From Flavobacteriales bacterium (GTDB lineage Bacteria > Bacteroidota > Bacteroidia > Flavobacteriales_E > Vicingaceae), in contig NVUQ01000025.1 in the NCBI GenBank assembly GCA_002401955.1, forward strand, positions 1 through 45,622: DNA of 45,622 bases. Direction: 5' to 3'. The notes under the pieces were generated by a model, which was not told the origin of the DNA, did not search any database, and saw only the letters and a program-made list of their open reading frames with translations. The position numbers and the translations under genes were made by a program. Below are positions 16,607 to 25,717 of the stretch, piece by piece; positions within the stretch are counted from its first letter, which is position 1, and each line of letters starts with the position of its first letter.

Positions 16607-17572
16607 CTAATAATAACTCTCCTCCTCCAAATAATTCTTTACGTAATCTTCCACACCTTCTTCTAAGGTATGGAAAGGAGTATCATAACCAATCGACTTT
16701 AACTTGTTCATATTGGCTTCAGTAAAATACTGATATTTATCCCTGATGTCTTCTGGTGTAGGAACAAAACTAATTTCGGGATTTTTATCCAATGCTTTAA
16801 ATGTGTTTTTAACCAAATCTAAAAAAGTACGCGCCTTACCAGAACCTAAATTGTACAATCCAGAATCTTTTCTATGGTTGAGTAAGAACATACAAACGTT
16901 TACTACATCTTTTACATAAACAAAATCGCGTAACTGCTCACCATCTTTAAAATCTGGATTATGAGAAGCAAACAATTTCATTGCACCAGTTTCTTTTATT
17001 TGATTAAATGCATGGAATATAACCGATGCCATTCTTCCTTTATGAAACTCATTAGGTCCGTAAACATTAAAGAATTTCAATCCAGCCCAGAAAAAAGGTT
17101 GTTTTTCTTGCTTTAAAGCCCATTTGTCAAAATCGTTTTTAGAATCTCCATAAGGATTAAGAGGCTTTAGTTTATCAACTACTTCATGATTATCATCATA
17201 ACCATGTTCTCCTAAACCGTAAGTTGCTGCCGAAGAAGCATAAACCAACGGTAAACCAAACTCAACACAAATATTCCAAATGTCTTTAGTGTAGTTTAAG
17301 TTCAATTTGTTGAATAAATCAACATCAAATTCGGTAGTGTCTGTTCTTGCACCAATGTGGAAAACAAACTGTACAAAATGCTCGTTTTCTTTTAACCAAG
17401 GAATAAATTCTGTTCTATCTACTTTTTGTGAAAAGGTTTTATCTTCAAAGTTTTTATTTTTTTTTTCGTTAGAAAAATCATCGACTAAAACGATGTCTTT
17501 AAATCCTTCTTGGTTTAGTTTGCTTACTAAGCAACTTGCTATAAATCCTGCTGCGCCTGTTACTATTATCAT
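16607..17572 (-). CDS. hldD: ADP-L-glycero-D-manno-heptose 6-epimerase HldD
   Basis: Epimerase of the last step of ADP-heptose synthesis for the lipopolysaccharide inner core. It is a short-chain dehydrogenase/reductase with the NAD(P)-binding GAAGFIA at 6-12, ASSAATYG around 112-119, the catalytic YxxxK as Tyr141/Lys145 (YGDSK), and the family stretch NVYGPNEFHKGRMASV. At 321 residues it is typical. Other heptose genes (hldE, gmhA/B) are not in the window. It is followed at some distance by unrelated genes and preceded by mqnD, all on the minus strand. Confidence 0.93.
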   Translation of the reverse strand: MIIVTGAAGFIASCLVSKLNQEGFKDIVLVDDFSNEKKNKNFEDKTFSQKVDRTEFIPWLKENEHFVQFVFHIGARTDTTEFDVDLFNKLNLNYTKDIWNICVEFGLPLVYASSAATYGLGEHGYDDNHEVVDKLKPLNPYGDSKNDFDKWALKQEKQPFFWAGLKFFNVYGPNEFHKGRMASVIFHAFNQIKETGAMKLFASHNPDFKDGEQLRDFVYVKDVVNVCMFLLNHRKDSGLYNLGSGKARTFLDLVKNTFKALDKNPEISFVPTPEDIRDKYQYFTEANMNKLKSIGYDTPFHTLEEGVEDYVKNYLEEESYY

Positions 17573-17583
17573 AATATTGTTGA

Positions 17584-17606
17584 TGGTTGTTGGTTATTAG
17601 TTGCTA
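17584..17606 (+). repeat. Short minisatellite-like word shared with the trmD 3' region
   Basis: This word begins GGTTGTTGGTTATTAG and continues TTGCTAG. It closely matches the 28-bp repeat unit at 44274-44357 (GGTTGTTGGTTTATAG, then TTGTTAG). It lies in the short gap between mqnD and hldD. Confidence 0.55.
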
Positions 17607-17615
17607 GAAAAACTA

Positions 17616-18449
17616 TCAACTGTTAACAAACAACTGGTTACTAATTTCGGGAATAATCCCCTTTTCTTGTGCTAAATTAAACATTTGAGTAATGGCATTT
17701 TTACCTTCTTTGCCTAAATCAATAGAATATTTATTAACGTACAAATCTACATGTTGCATCATTACTTTTTCATCCATTTCTTGCGAATGTTCTTTCATAT
17801 AATTGATAGGAGATGCTGGATTTTCGAAAGCATATTCTATACTTTTTCTTAAAATTCGATTGAACTTTTGAATGATTTCTTTGGGTAAATCTCTTTTAAT
17901 AATTATTCCACCTAATGGAATTAATGCTCCCGTAGTATTTTCCCAGTATTCGCCTAAATCTATAATTTTTTCTAAGCCTTTTTCTTGGTAAGTAAATCGG
18001 TTTTCATGAATAATCAAACCGGCATCAACTTCTTTGTTAATAATAGCATTTTCAATATCAGAAAACAGCAATTCTACTTTATTAGTTGCCTCTGGATGAG
18101 CAATGCTTAAAAGGAAATTAGCGGTTGTCATTTTTCCTGGTATTGCTATTATAGCTTTGTCTAACTTTAAACTTTTTACTTTTTCACTTTTAACTAATAA
18201 AGGTCCACAACCTTTACCTAAAGCACTACCAGAATCTAGTAAAACATAATTATCAGTTAAATAACCAAAAGCGTGGTAGCTAATTTTTGTAATGTCTAAT
18301 TCAGAGTTAAATGCTTTATTGTTAAGGTCTTCAACATCCCCTAAATAAACTTCAAAGTCTAATCCTTCGGTATCTATTTTATGATGCACTAAGGCATCAA
18401 AAATAAAAGTGTCGTTCGGACAAGGAGAAAAGCCTAAAGTAAGTTTCAA
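17616..18449 (-). CDS. mqnD: 1,4-dihydroxy-6-naphthoate synthase MqnD
   Basis: Futalosine-pathway enzyme that converts cyclic dehypoxanthine futalosine to 1,4-dihydroxy-6-naphthoate on the way to menaquinone. It has a periplasmic-binding-protein-like fold. The N-terminal KLTLGFSPCPNDTFIFDAL, KISYHAFGY, the GCGPLLV stretch and the H-containing LIIHENRFTY are family hallmarks. The 277 residues are full length. The start is TTG at 18447-18449: the family's usual first residues follow at once and no ATG is available. That TTG is the last codon of a tandem ACTTTACAACTTT leader. mqnB lies 64 bp upstream, consistent with a shared transcript. Confidence 0.95.
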   Translation of the reverse strand: MKLTLGFSPCPNDTFIFDALVHHKIDTEGLDFEVYLGDVEDLNNKAFNSELDITKISYHAFGYLTDNYVLLDSGSALGKGCGPLLVKSEKVKSLKLDKAIIAIPGKMTTANFLLSIAHPEATNKVELLFSDIENAIINKEVDAGLIIHENRFTYQEKGLEKIIDLGEYWENTTGALIPLGGIIIKRDLPKEIIQKFNRILRKSIEYAFENPASPINYMKEHSQEMDEKVMMQHVDLYVNKYSIDLGKEGKNAITQMFNLAQEKGIIPEISNQLFVNS

Positions 18450-18476
18450 AGTTGTAAAGTTTAAAGTTGTAAAGTT
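18448..18476 (-). repeat. Tandem ACTTTACAACTTT leader at the mqnD start
   Basis: Two 14-15 bp units lie end to end and include the TTG start codon of mqnD. The same word occurs in the leaders of ettA (39873-39906) and trmD (45116-45150). It is A/T-rich and should be unstructured, which could favour initiation in an organism without Shine-Dalgarno sites. Confidence 0.6.
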
Positions 18477-18513
18477 AAAAAAGACTTTTGACTTTCGTTT
18501 TTAATCTTTAGAT

Positions 18514-19176
18514 TTAAAGACTATTTATAATCTCTAATCCCGTTTTACATAGGTTATTTATTGCTATGGGGATATCCCAATTGTCTTTGTTTCTTTTTTC
18601 AACTTTGTTGGATATAGTTCTTATTTGAGCACAAGGAATATTTTCAAAAAGACACGCAGATAAAAAGGCAGCACCTTCCATACTTTCTACTTGTGGATTG
18701 AGTCTTTTTTTAATTTTCTGAATAGAAAACTCATTTCCATGAGAGGTATTAACCGTAATAGCATTTACTTTTTTTAACGAAGAAATAATAGGATTTTGAA
18801 AAGGATTAGAATTTATTATTTCTTGTGAAACATCAGTTAAACCCAAATCAGATAATGAAAGAAAGTTGTCTTCATCTTCAGCACCTAATTCTGCAATTTG
18901 ATCTGAAGTAACATGAATAGTTTCTCCTAGAGTTAAATTTTCATCAAAACTGCCTGCAATACCTAGATTAATAGCAAGACCATAAGGTTTTGATGAAAAT
19001 GTTTTTCCTAACATAAAAGCAGTATTAGTCATTCCAATACCACTTATTAATACATCTATTTGGTGAGTTTTGTAAGTGTAAGATTTGAGATGTGGATGTG
19101 TTGTTTTTTCAAATGTAAATTGTAAGAACAATGGTTCAATTTCGAATTGGGTTGCTGATACGATAAGAATTTTCAT
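18514..19176 (-). CDS. mqnB: Futalosine hydrolase MqnB
   Basis: Nucleosidase of the futalosine menaquinone pathway that releases hypoxanthine from futalosine. It belongs to the MTA/SAH nucleosidase-like phosphorylase family. Seen are ISGIGMTNTAFMLG, the GIAGSF motif, DQIAELGAEDEDNF, and VESMEGAAF with the substrate-binding Glu/Met. At 220 residues it is typical. It lies directly upstream of mqnD on the same strand; the prenyltransferase mqnP is 20 kb away. An MTA/SAH nucleosidase could look similar, but the mqnD neighbour makes futalosine hydrolase far more likely. Confidence 0.92.
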   Translation of the reverse strand: MKILIVSATQFEIEPLFLQFTFEKTTHPHLKSYTYKTHQIDVLISGIGMTNTAFMLGKTFSSKPYGLAINLGIAGSFDENLTLGETIHVTSDQIAELGAEDEDNFLSLSDLGLTDVSQEIINSNPFQNPIISSLKKVNAITVNTSHGNEFSIQKIKKRLNPQVESMEGAAFLSACLFENIPCAQIRTISNKVEKRNKDNWDIPIAINNLCKTGLEIINSL

Positions 19177-19243
19177 TCTGAAAATTATTTGAGATTAATA
19201 ATTTGAAATTAGAGATTAATCTTCAATAACTAATTTCAAATTT

Positions 19244-20590
19244 TCAATAAAATGTAGGTGTTACTTCTTTTTCGTTAAAATTAATACCATAATTTTCTAA
19301 TTCATCTAAAATAGGGTTGTAAATTTCTTTGATAATTGGCACATGAACTCCAGGAGTAGCAATGGTTCCATTTAATATCATTTTTACAGAAATGGCTAGC
19401 GGTAAACCAACTGTTTTAGCCATGGCAGTAAATTTCTGATCATCACCTTTAACTACCATAGAAGAATGGATTTCTTTATCTTCTCCGTTAATAACATAAC
19501 GGAATCTATGCCACATTACAATCATGTCTTTGTCATCCTCTTCTAAAGTCCATTTTTGTTCTAAAATATGTTGTAAAATTTGAGCTGGAGTGGCATTTTT
19601 TAGTCCAATTTTTGTTTCTTCAAAAATTCCTAACCATACAAATTTCTCGTACATTTCAATATCATCTTGTCTAATGTTAAAGTAATGTTTAAATTTCAGT
19701 TCAACAGAGTCATTTTGATTGTAGGGCAGAAAAGAATTGATAAACTCTCTGTTGGTCATGTTTTCAGAATCTTCCATTACGTAAGTATCATCTGTTAAAC
19801 CAAGCTTTACAAAATAATGCCAAGCCTTACAAAATCCAGGTTTTCTTAAAGTTCCTCTAAACATGGTCGGGATGTTTTCCAAACCATAAATTTCTCTGTA
19901 TTGTAAAGAATCTCTGTTAGCATACCCTTCAAACTTTCCGTAGCCTTCTATGTCAATTATTTCAGTTCTTCTAAATAATTTATGATACGGAAGATATTTG
20001 TATTTATTGTTTTGAATGAATTTACAAACTCCTTGTCCTGCTAAAACAACATTTCTTGGGTTCCAAGTGAATTTATAATTCCAAGGATTGTTATCACATT
20101 CTGGAGCAACTAATCCTCCTGTAAAAGTTTCGAAAGCTTTTAAATCGCCACCTTTATCTTTAATACCATCTATCACTCTCATTGCAGAAAGATGATCGAT
20201 TCCTGGATCCACTCCAATCTCATTCATTATAACAATTCCAGCAGTTTTTGCTTCGTTGTTTAACGCTTTCATTTCTTCCGAAACATAAGAAGCCGTAGCC
20301 ATATGCTTTTTGTATTTGATACAATCTCTAGCAACAGACATATGCATATGTGCCGGAAGCATAGAAATAATTAAATCATGCTCATCAACTAAACGCTCCC
20401 TTTCTTCAGTATTATTTACATCAAAAGCAATTGCTTTAGCTAATTTATGATCACCTACTGCTTCGCTCGCTAAATCTTTAGTTTGATCTGCAATAGTGAT
20501 AAACCAATTTTCATTTTCAGCATTAAACAGTAAGTATTGAACTAAAGAAGAAGTTGATCTTCCTGCACCAATTAAGAGTATTTTTTTCAT
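19244..20590 (-). CDS. Saccharopine dehydrogenase family protein
   Basis: A 448-residue NAD(P)-dependent reductase of the saccharopine dehydrogenase (Lys9-like) family: N-terminal Rossmann motif GAGRSTSSL at 8-16, the GVDPGIDHLSAM stretch, and the family's C-terminal catalytic domain with ETFTGGLVAPECDNNPW and HRFRYVINGEDKEIHSSMVV. In other organisms such enzymes form or split saccharopine in lysine metabolism. Which direction applies here cannot be told from sequence, and no other lysine gene is adjacent. It is transcribed divergently from the DUF423 gene. Confidence 0.88.
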   Translation of the reverse strand: MKKILLIGAGRSTSSLVQYLLFNAENENWFITIADQTKDLASEAVGDHKLAKAIAFDVNNTEERERLVDEHDLIISMLPAHMHMSVARDCIKYKKHMATASYVSEEMKALNNEAKTAGIVIMNEIGVDPGIDHLSAMRVIDGIKDKGGDLKAFETFTGGLVAPECDNNPWNYKFTWNPRNVVLAGQGVCKFIQNNKYKYLPYHKLFRRTEIIDIEGYGKFEGYANRDSLQYREIYGLENIPTMFRGTLRKPGFCKAWHYFVKLGLTDDTYVMEDSENMTNREFINSFLPYNQNDSVELKFKHYFNIRQDDIEMYEKFVWLGIFEETKIGLKNATPAQILQHILEQKWTLEEDDKDMIVMWHRFRYVINGEDKEIHSSMVVKGDDQKFTAMAKTVGLPLAISVKMILNGTIATPGVHVPIIKEIYNPILDELENYGINFNEKEVTPTFY

Positions 20591-20714
20591 ATAAATTATT
20601 ATTCCAACAAGAACTTCGAATTTCGTTATTTAATTAACTTTTCCTAATTTTTTATCCCGAATTTTACTAACAAATTTGTATTGGTAATTTTAATAGGAAT
20701 TCAATAACAGTGTT

Positions 20715-21107
20715 ATGATAAAAAGTGTATTAATTAAATCAGGAGTTTTAGGTATAATAGCAGTATTAGGTGGTGCTTTTGGAGCGCATGCATTAAAAGA
20801 AGTGTTAACATCAGAACAATTAATGAGTTTTAATAGAGGTGTTCGTTATCAATTAATACATGCTGTTGTTTTGTTGTTTATCTTTTTATTGATGACTAAA
20901 TATGAGAATAAACAATTTAAAATTGCTGCTCAACTTATTTTTTTGGGAGTTATATTGTTTTCAGGTTCAATTTACATTCTTACCCTAAAAAACCTTATTG
21001 GTTTAGAACTTCTAAAATATGTTGGGCCAATAACTCCAATAGGAGGTTTGTTAATTATTACTGGTTGGTTATTTATTATTTTAGGAGGGATAAAGTTAAA
21101 GGAGTGA
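20715..21107 (+). CDS. DUF423 family small membrane protein
   Basis: A 130-residue inner membrane protein with about four transmembrane segments. The family signature FGAHALKEVL near residue 25 and the RGVRYQLIHAVVL stretch identify DUF423 (YgdD-like). Function is unknown in the family. A near-consensus promoter box (CAAATTTG, 20671-20678) lies upstream. The gene ends just before a strong terminator hairpin. Confidence 0.88.
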   Translation: MIKSVLIKSGVLGIIAVLGGAFGAHALKEVLTSEQLMSFNRGVRYQLIHAVVLLFIFLLMTKYENKQFKIAAQLIFLGVILFSGSIYILTLKNLIGLELLKYVGPITPIGGLLIITGWLFIILGGIKLKE

Positions 21108-21121
21108 ATTCTTTTAAAGCT

Positions 21122-21156
21122 AAGATAAACGCCCTTTTTATAGGCGTTTATCTTTT
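21122..21156. terminator. Bidirectional intrinsic terminator
   Basis: A perfect 12-bp stem, AAGATAAACGCC/GGCGTTTATCTT, with a 9-nt loop, flanked by T-runs in both directions. It lies between the convergent DUF423 gene and the glycosyltransferase fusion gene, and can stop both transcripts. Confidence 0.88.
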
Positions 21157-21163
21157 AATGAAT

Positions 21164-24100
21164 TCATTTTTTCTCATTCCATCCTAGTATAATATTAGAT
21201 ACAAATCGTGGTTCAGGTGGTAATGAATAAATACTTTCTTCATAGTTCTTATTATAGGGCGATATATTAACAATGTTACCGTTCACAAATAAGGTACTAC
21301 TCCCGCCTGGGTCAAATCCCATAGCAGTTGTCATGCCTTGTTCTTTAAGAATAGCAGCCATATCGTTATGGGTAGCACCAACTGACTCTCTAATGCGTCC
21401 ATTTACGGCTAAAACTCTAAGTTCACCTTCAGCATTTATGCCCACTCCTATTTTTGGTCCTCGCATATCTGTATAATCTAAGCGAGCTGCCTGTGTTCTT
21501 ATGGAGTTTTTGGTTTTCCAACCTTCAGTTTCCATATTGATTACGCATTCACCGTTTTCTAGTAGCATAGGTCCAGCTTCAATAGCATAAGACACTTTTG
21601 ACCAACGGATACCTAAAGTTTTATCCTCAATTAAATTGAATGCTAGCTCTTTACCAACTACAAAATCCTCATCTGAGAACAAGTTTTTGGGTATGCATAG
21701 CGTAAGACCTACAGGGATAAGTTGAACCTTATCACCAGCTTTACGATGTATGATTTCTTTGATGGTGATTCCAGAAATGCGAACAATAACGTGCTCCGTT
21801 GTTGTTATTTCATCCTCTTCAAAATTAAGATCAAAGAAACAAGGAGTGTTACTTAAAATTGTGTTGTAAGCATTTGATTTAAAAGTGATTTCTCCTTTTT
21901 TCGTTTTCACTTTAAAACCTGCTTTACAATTTACTTTCTTAATGTCAATTTTTCCATCCTTATAAATAATAAAGGCTGGTTTATTAAATAATGGTGGGCA
22001 TTTTACTTCACCATCTATAATTAGTAAACCAAGAGGAGAACCTATATAAGTTTCAGGTAAACCAAGTTTACCAACTAATTCTGGATTTAGAATGTAGCCA
22101 CCGTTCCATGCCAGGCTTATTTTCTGTTTGTTAGCACTTTCTTTGGCATATTCTCCTAATAAATCAGGAACATTCTTGGGCCCATTTTTTGCAAAATGTG
22201 CATTAAAATTCCACTTGCTTTTTTTGGTGTTTGTTACTGCCATTACTCCAGACCAAGGCAAACCATCGGCATAAACCCCACTCAAATATTTGTGGGTTAC
22301 GGCTAGTGCCGGAAGCTTTGTTTTCTGTTCAACATTATCGAGCTCCTTTAAAAACGGAATGATGGGAGTTCCGTTGGTTTCAGCATCTTTACTAATAAGT
22401 TCAAACAGTTTTTCTTCACCTAGTTTATCTGATAATTTTTTAAACAACGATGAATTTAGGGCATTGTGAAAGTCTTTGGAAGTTTGAATTGGTGTAGGGT
22501 AAGATATTGTTGTTCTTACTCCAGCAGGTACAAATTGAATAAAACCACTATTTACAGATATCCCCATTATTTTTCCAGCTATCTCATCCTGTACTTTTCC
22601 TATATGAAAATGATCGATGTTAATGATGTCAGTCATCATGCTAGCATTTTCTCCACTAGTAACAATAAATCCTTTTTTCTCTTTTATTTCTCGAAGAACT
22701 TCTAATGCCTCAGGTCCCATTTGAGCAAAATGAACACCATTACACCATTGTTGTGTTCTAACAATTTTAACCAAACCATGACGGTACAATAAAGTAAGCT
22801 CAGGCTCTACATTACTTTCTATATAGCTCTTAATATGCGTGTTAGAAAATCCTACGTTTGGATCTGGAAAGTGAATGAAAATATAGGTGGTTGTGAGTTT
22901 CTTTTTTTCTTTATTAATTAACTCATCAGTCAATTCATCCTCAATTCCTAGGTTAAGTTTAGATCTGAATGGCTGCAATACAAAGTACTCCATTTCATGC
23001 TTAATGTATTTACCAGGGAAATAGCCTACAGGAACATTTTTCTTAAGTGTTTTAGTTAATCTATTTCTATCATCAATCTCCAATACTTCACTATTTGTTA
23101 GCTGATGTAATGCAAGTTTCCAATCGGTAAAAAACTGAGGAGAAATAACAGGAAGGTTCTTTTTAATTGGTAGAAATACCAGATGATGAATCATATTAAC
23201 AAGACCCAGTAACTCTTGAAATGTATAGTCCATATAAACCAATCGTTTTTTATTTCGATGCCTATAAGCGAAGGAATGATCGTGTTGAATTTCAAAATCT
23301 TTGGACTGAGTTTGAAAAATAGCTGCCACTAGATTATAGAATATCAAAACATCTTCTCGAGTGGTGTCTGTTAATTCGTGCTGCTCAGTTTCTATTTTTC
23401 GAGCATAACGAAAAACTCTACCTTTAATTTCTTGCTCTTCAACTCTAAAGTAGCTAGGATCAATTAATGACTTCAGGTAAATCATAAAGGAAAGCTTGCC
23501 AAAACCAGGTAAATACTCTCTAGTTTTAGTATTCATGATGGCTTGGAAATTAGGATGTTCATAATGATAGACCTTTTTATACTCATCTAATAGCTCCTTA
23601 AACTGGTCGGTTTCTTTGTCTTTCTGAAAATTTGAGAGCATCTGAAATGCCAAGCTTTCAACTACATCTCTCATATTTTTTTCTAGTACTTCGTAGCTAT
23701 ACCTGTTCTCTATAACATTAATGTTGTGAGCAATATCTTCTACATTATTTTGTGGGTAAAAAACTTGGTCGATAATCTTGCTCAATAGTTTTTTAGTAAA
23801 TCGATTACCTTTAAATTCTAACACTCTTAACCTATCTTTCTCATCCAAATGTGTTCCGATAACTTCTTCGTAAACTTCACGAGGTTCATATTGCCTGCAG
23901 AATATAGGTGTGCCACTTGCAGCAGCCTCTAGTATTGGTAAGCCTCGTCCTTCTGTTTGGCTAGGCAATAGAATTAAAGATGAAATATGATATAGCTGCC
24001 AAATGTCTATGGGAGCGTTGTACTTTTGTTTGTATTCATCTTTATCAAAAGCACTAAATAAAAACCCTAAAAATACCTTAGATTTAAATTCTTTGGGAAG

Positions 24101-25396
24101 ACTATCAAGGAATAAACTAAAATCGAAGAGCAATTCTTGATAATAATCTTTTTGACCCAAAGGAATTGGTCCAGAAACTAGCAGTGTAATTTTTAAACCT
24201 GGGTTATCATAGAATTTTTGGCGAAATCTTTCTTGTAAAATGAGGTTGCTGATTAATCGGAAGTTTATTTCAATGGATTTTCTATTGATTACCCTAGTAG
24301 GTTGTAAGAAAACCACATTATTACTTACAAAATCTAAATTATCTATTCTCTTATGACCTAATAGTATGGGGTCTTTAGCCCTGTCACTTGTAATGTGTTT
24401 GCTTGTTTCATAAGCAATAACTTTATTTTTATCATTAGAGAATATGGAAGCCACTTGTTTAAAAGCACTTATTATACTACGCTTACTTACATTCTGATGT
24501 GATTTAATGTCTATAGCAGTACCAATTTTTGCTATGTTGGCTGGGTTGTGACCATTAACCTGAAGTGTGTGTTCATATTGAATTTGGTTTATGTTTACCG
24601 TCATCCAGGTCTTTCTTTCCCATGGAAATAGTACTTCAATTACAGAGAAAAATTCACCCACATGAGAATTAGTAAAGAAAAAATCTCGAGGCCCTTTTTT
24701 AAGTCCTTTCTTTTTAATATTTACTTCAGAATTTCCACCTTCCCAATAAAAATCATGATTATTGTTAATTACAGGTATACCCAAGTATTCTGAAATTAGA
24801 ATTACTGCTAGTGTTAATGAAACATTTCCAGGATTGGAGCACACATTTATTGTGTATAACAGGTTAATTCCATTCTCTTCAATATATCTACCTAATTTTT
24901 CAGTAATAGTTAAGGTATCTTCCCAAAAAGTAGTAATCAATTCATTATAATTCTTACTTCCTCTTTCAATTTTATCATGAAAAAAATTATTATAAAGAGG
25001 CCAATTGTCAAACCCATCCATTTCTTTAATTTCTTTTTGATAAGGAGAATCGATCAAATTACTTGCCTCAGGTTTAATGTCGCCAGCGATGTAATGGATT
25101 TTAGTTTCTGGAAAAATGGACTTTAAAACACGATTATATTTATTTGCTTCTACTGTAATTCCGTCTATGGTATAATAAAAGGAGATTAATCCAATACCAC
25201 CATTTTCAATATGTTTGGTGTATGCCTCGGTATTACCAAGAAATTCTGCTTTCGGAGGGTTTTCTCTTATCTTATCTATAAATAATCCTAAATCGAACCA
25301 AGTATTAATGTTTTTTGTTTTTAAACTTTTTATCATATGGTCGACAGTACTTTCTTTTTGAAGCATTTGTTTTTCTTTTATAGTTTGGAACGACAT
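21164..25396 (-). CDS. Glycosyltransferase family 4 / phosphodiester glycosidase (NAGPA) fusion protein
   Basis: A cytosolic-looking giant of 1410 residues. The N-terminal ~600 residues form a GT4-type retaining glycosyltransferase with NHDFYWEGG at ~213-221 and the sugar-nucleotide motif PSQTEGRGLPILEAAASG at ~478-495. The middle (~600-1030) has no motif I recognise. The last ~340 residues are a NAGPA-type phosphodiester glycosidase domain: AWNGGY, PLGLLIIDGE, EAGPML, RTQAARLDY, AVNGR and GFDPGGSSTLFVNG at ~1360-1373. ATG at 25394-25396 is preferred; a TTG 13 codons upstream (25433-25435) is possible. A related transferase with the HDFYWERG motif lies just upstream at 25718. Substrates are unknown. 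Fusion of a sugar-adding and a sugar-removing domain is unusual. Confidence 0.85.
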   Translation of the reverse strand: MSFQTIKEKQMLQKESTVDHMIKSLKTKNINTWFDLGLFIDKIRENPPKAEFLGNTEAYTKHIENGGIGLISFYYTIDGITVEANKYNRVLKSIFPETKIHYIAGDIKPEASNLIDSPYQKEIKEMDGFDNWPLYNNFFHDKIERGSKNYNELITTFWEDTLTITEKLGRYIEENGINLLYTINVCSNPGNVSLTLAVILISEYLGIPVINNNHDFYWEGGNSEVNIKKKGLKKGPRDFFFTNSHVGEFFSVIEVLFPWERKTWMTVNINQIQYEHTLQVNGHNPANIAKIGTAIDIKSHQNVSKRSIISAFKQVASIFSNDKNKVIAYETSKHITSDRAKDPILLGHKRIDNLDFVSNNVVFLQPTRVINRKSIEINFRLISNLILQERFRQKFYDNPGLKITLLVSGPIPLGQKDYYQELLFDFSLFLDSLPKEFKSKVFLGFLFSAFDKDEYKQKYNAPIDIWQLYHISSLILLPSQTEGRGLPILEAAASGTPIFCRQYEPREVYEEVIGTHLDEKDRLRVLEFKGNRFTKKLLSKIIDQVFYPQNNVEDIAHNINVIENRYSYEVLEKNMRDVVESLAFQMLSNFQKDKETDQFKELLDEYKKVYHYEHPNFQAIMNTKTREYLPGFGKLSFMIYLKSLIDPSYFRVEEQEIKGRVFRYARKIETEQHELTDTTREDVLIFYNLVAAIFQTQSKDFEIQHDHSFAYRHRNKKRLVYMDYTFQELLGLVNMIHHLVFLPIKKNLPVISPQFFTDWKLALHQLTNSEVLEIDDRNRLTKTLKKNVPVGYFPGKYIKHEMEYFVLQPFRSKLNLGIEDELTDELINKEKKKLTTTYIFIHFPDPNVGFSNTHIKSYIESNVEPELTLLYRHGLVKIVRTQQWCNGVHFAQMGPEALEVLREIKEKKGFIVTSGENASMMTDIINIDHFHIGKVQDEIAGKIMGISVNSGFIQFVPAGVRTTISYPTPIQTSKDFHNALNSSLFKKLSDKLGEEKLFELISKDAETNGTPIIPFLKELDNVEQKTKLPALAVTHKYLSGVYADGLPWSGVMAVTNTKKSKWNFNAHFAKNGPKNVPDLLGEYAKESANKQKISLAWNGGYILNPELVGKLGLPETYIGSPLGLLIIDGEVKCPPLFNKPAFIIYKDGKIDIKKVNCKAGFKVKTKKGEITFKSNAYNTILSNTPCFFDLNFEEDEITTTEHVIVRISGITIKEIIHRKAGDKVQLIPVGLTLCIPKNLFSDEDFVVGKELAFNLIEDKTLGIRWSKVSYAIEAGPMLLENGECVINMETEGWKTKNSIRTQAARLDYTDMRGPKIGVGINAEGELRVLAVNGRIRESVGATHNDMAAILKEQGMTTAMGFDPGGSSTLFVNGNIVNISPYNKNYEESIYSLPPEPRFVSNIILGWNEKK

Positions 25397-25717
25397 AATA
25401 TTGGTTTTTAGGTGCTTATCCGGATTTTTATCCAAAAATTACTGATAAAAATAGATGAATTAATGAATACTAAAAACGGTATATTATGCGATATTCAACT
25501 AGGTATAAATACTTGGTTTTAGAACAAGTATATTACCTTTAATACCAATTTAATTTCAAAACTCCCAACAATGGTTTTTGTATAATTCTTATAGATAATC
25601 AAAGCTAGAGAATGAGTGTAACGAAATTATCGGGTATTTTGATTACATATCGGTATAATTATATTGGTATCTTAGATAAGGTAAATTTTATCCAGCCATA
25701 GGATGATTTTTTATTTT
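25397..25717. other. Intergenic region with the 95-bp repeat copy B
   Basis: No gene is seen. The segment holds the leader of the fusion gene, a short inverted repeat TACTTG/CAAGTA (25510-25530), and a repeat element spanning 25542-25670 described separately. Confidence 0.5.
25542..25670 (+). repeat. MITE-like element with short inverted ends containing the 95-bp repeat, copy B
   Basis: The 95-bp core at 25564-25658 matches copy A (10203-10297). Around it are 8-bp inverted ends ATACCAAT (25542-25549) and ATTGGTAT (25663-25670), giving a ~129-bp unit without coding capacity. Copy A lacks these ends, so either they are coincidental or copy A has lost them. Confidence 0.7.
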
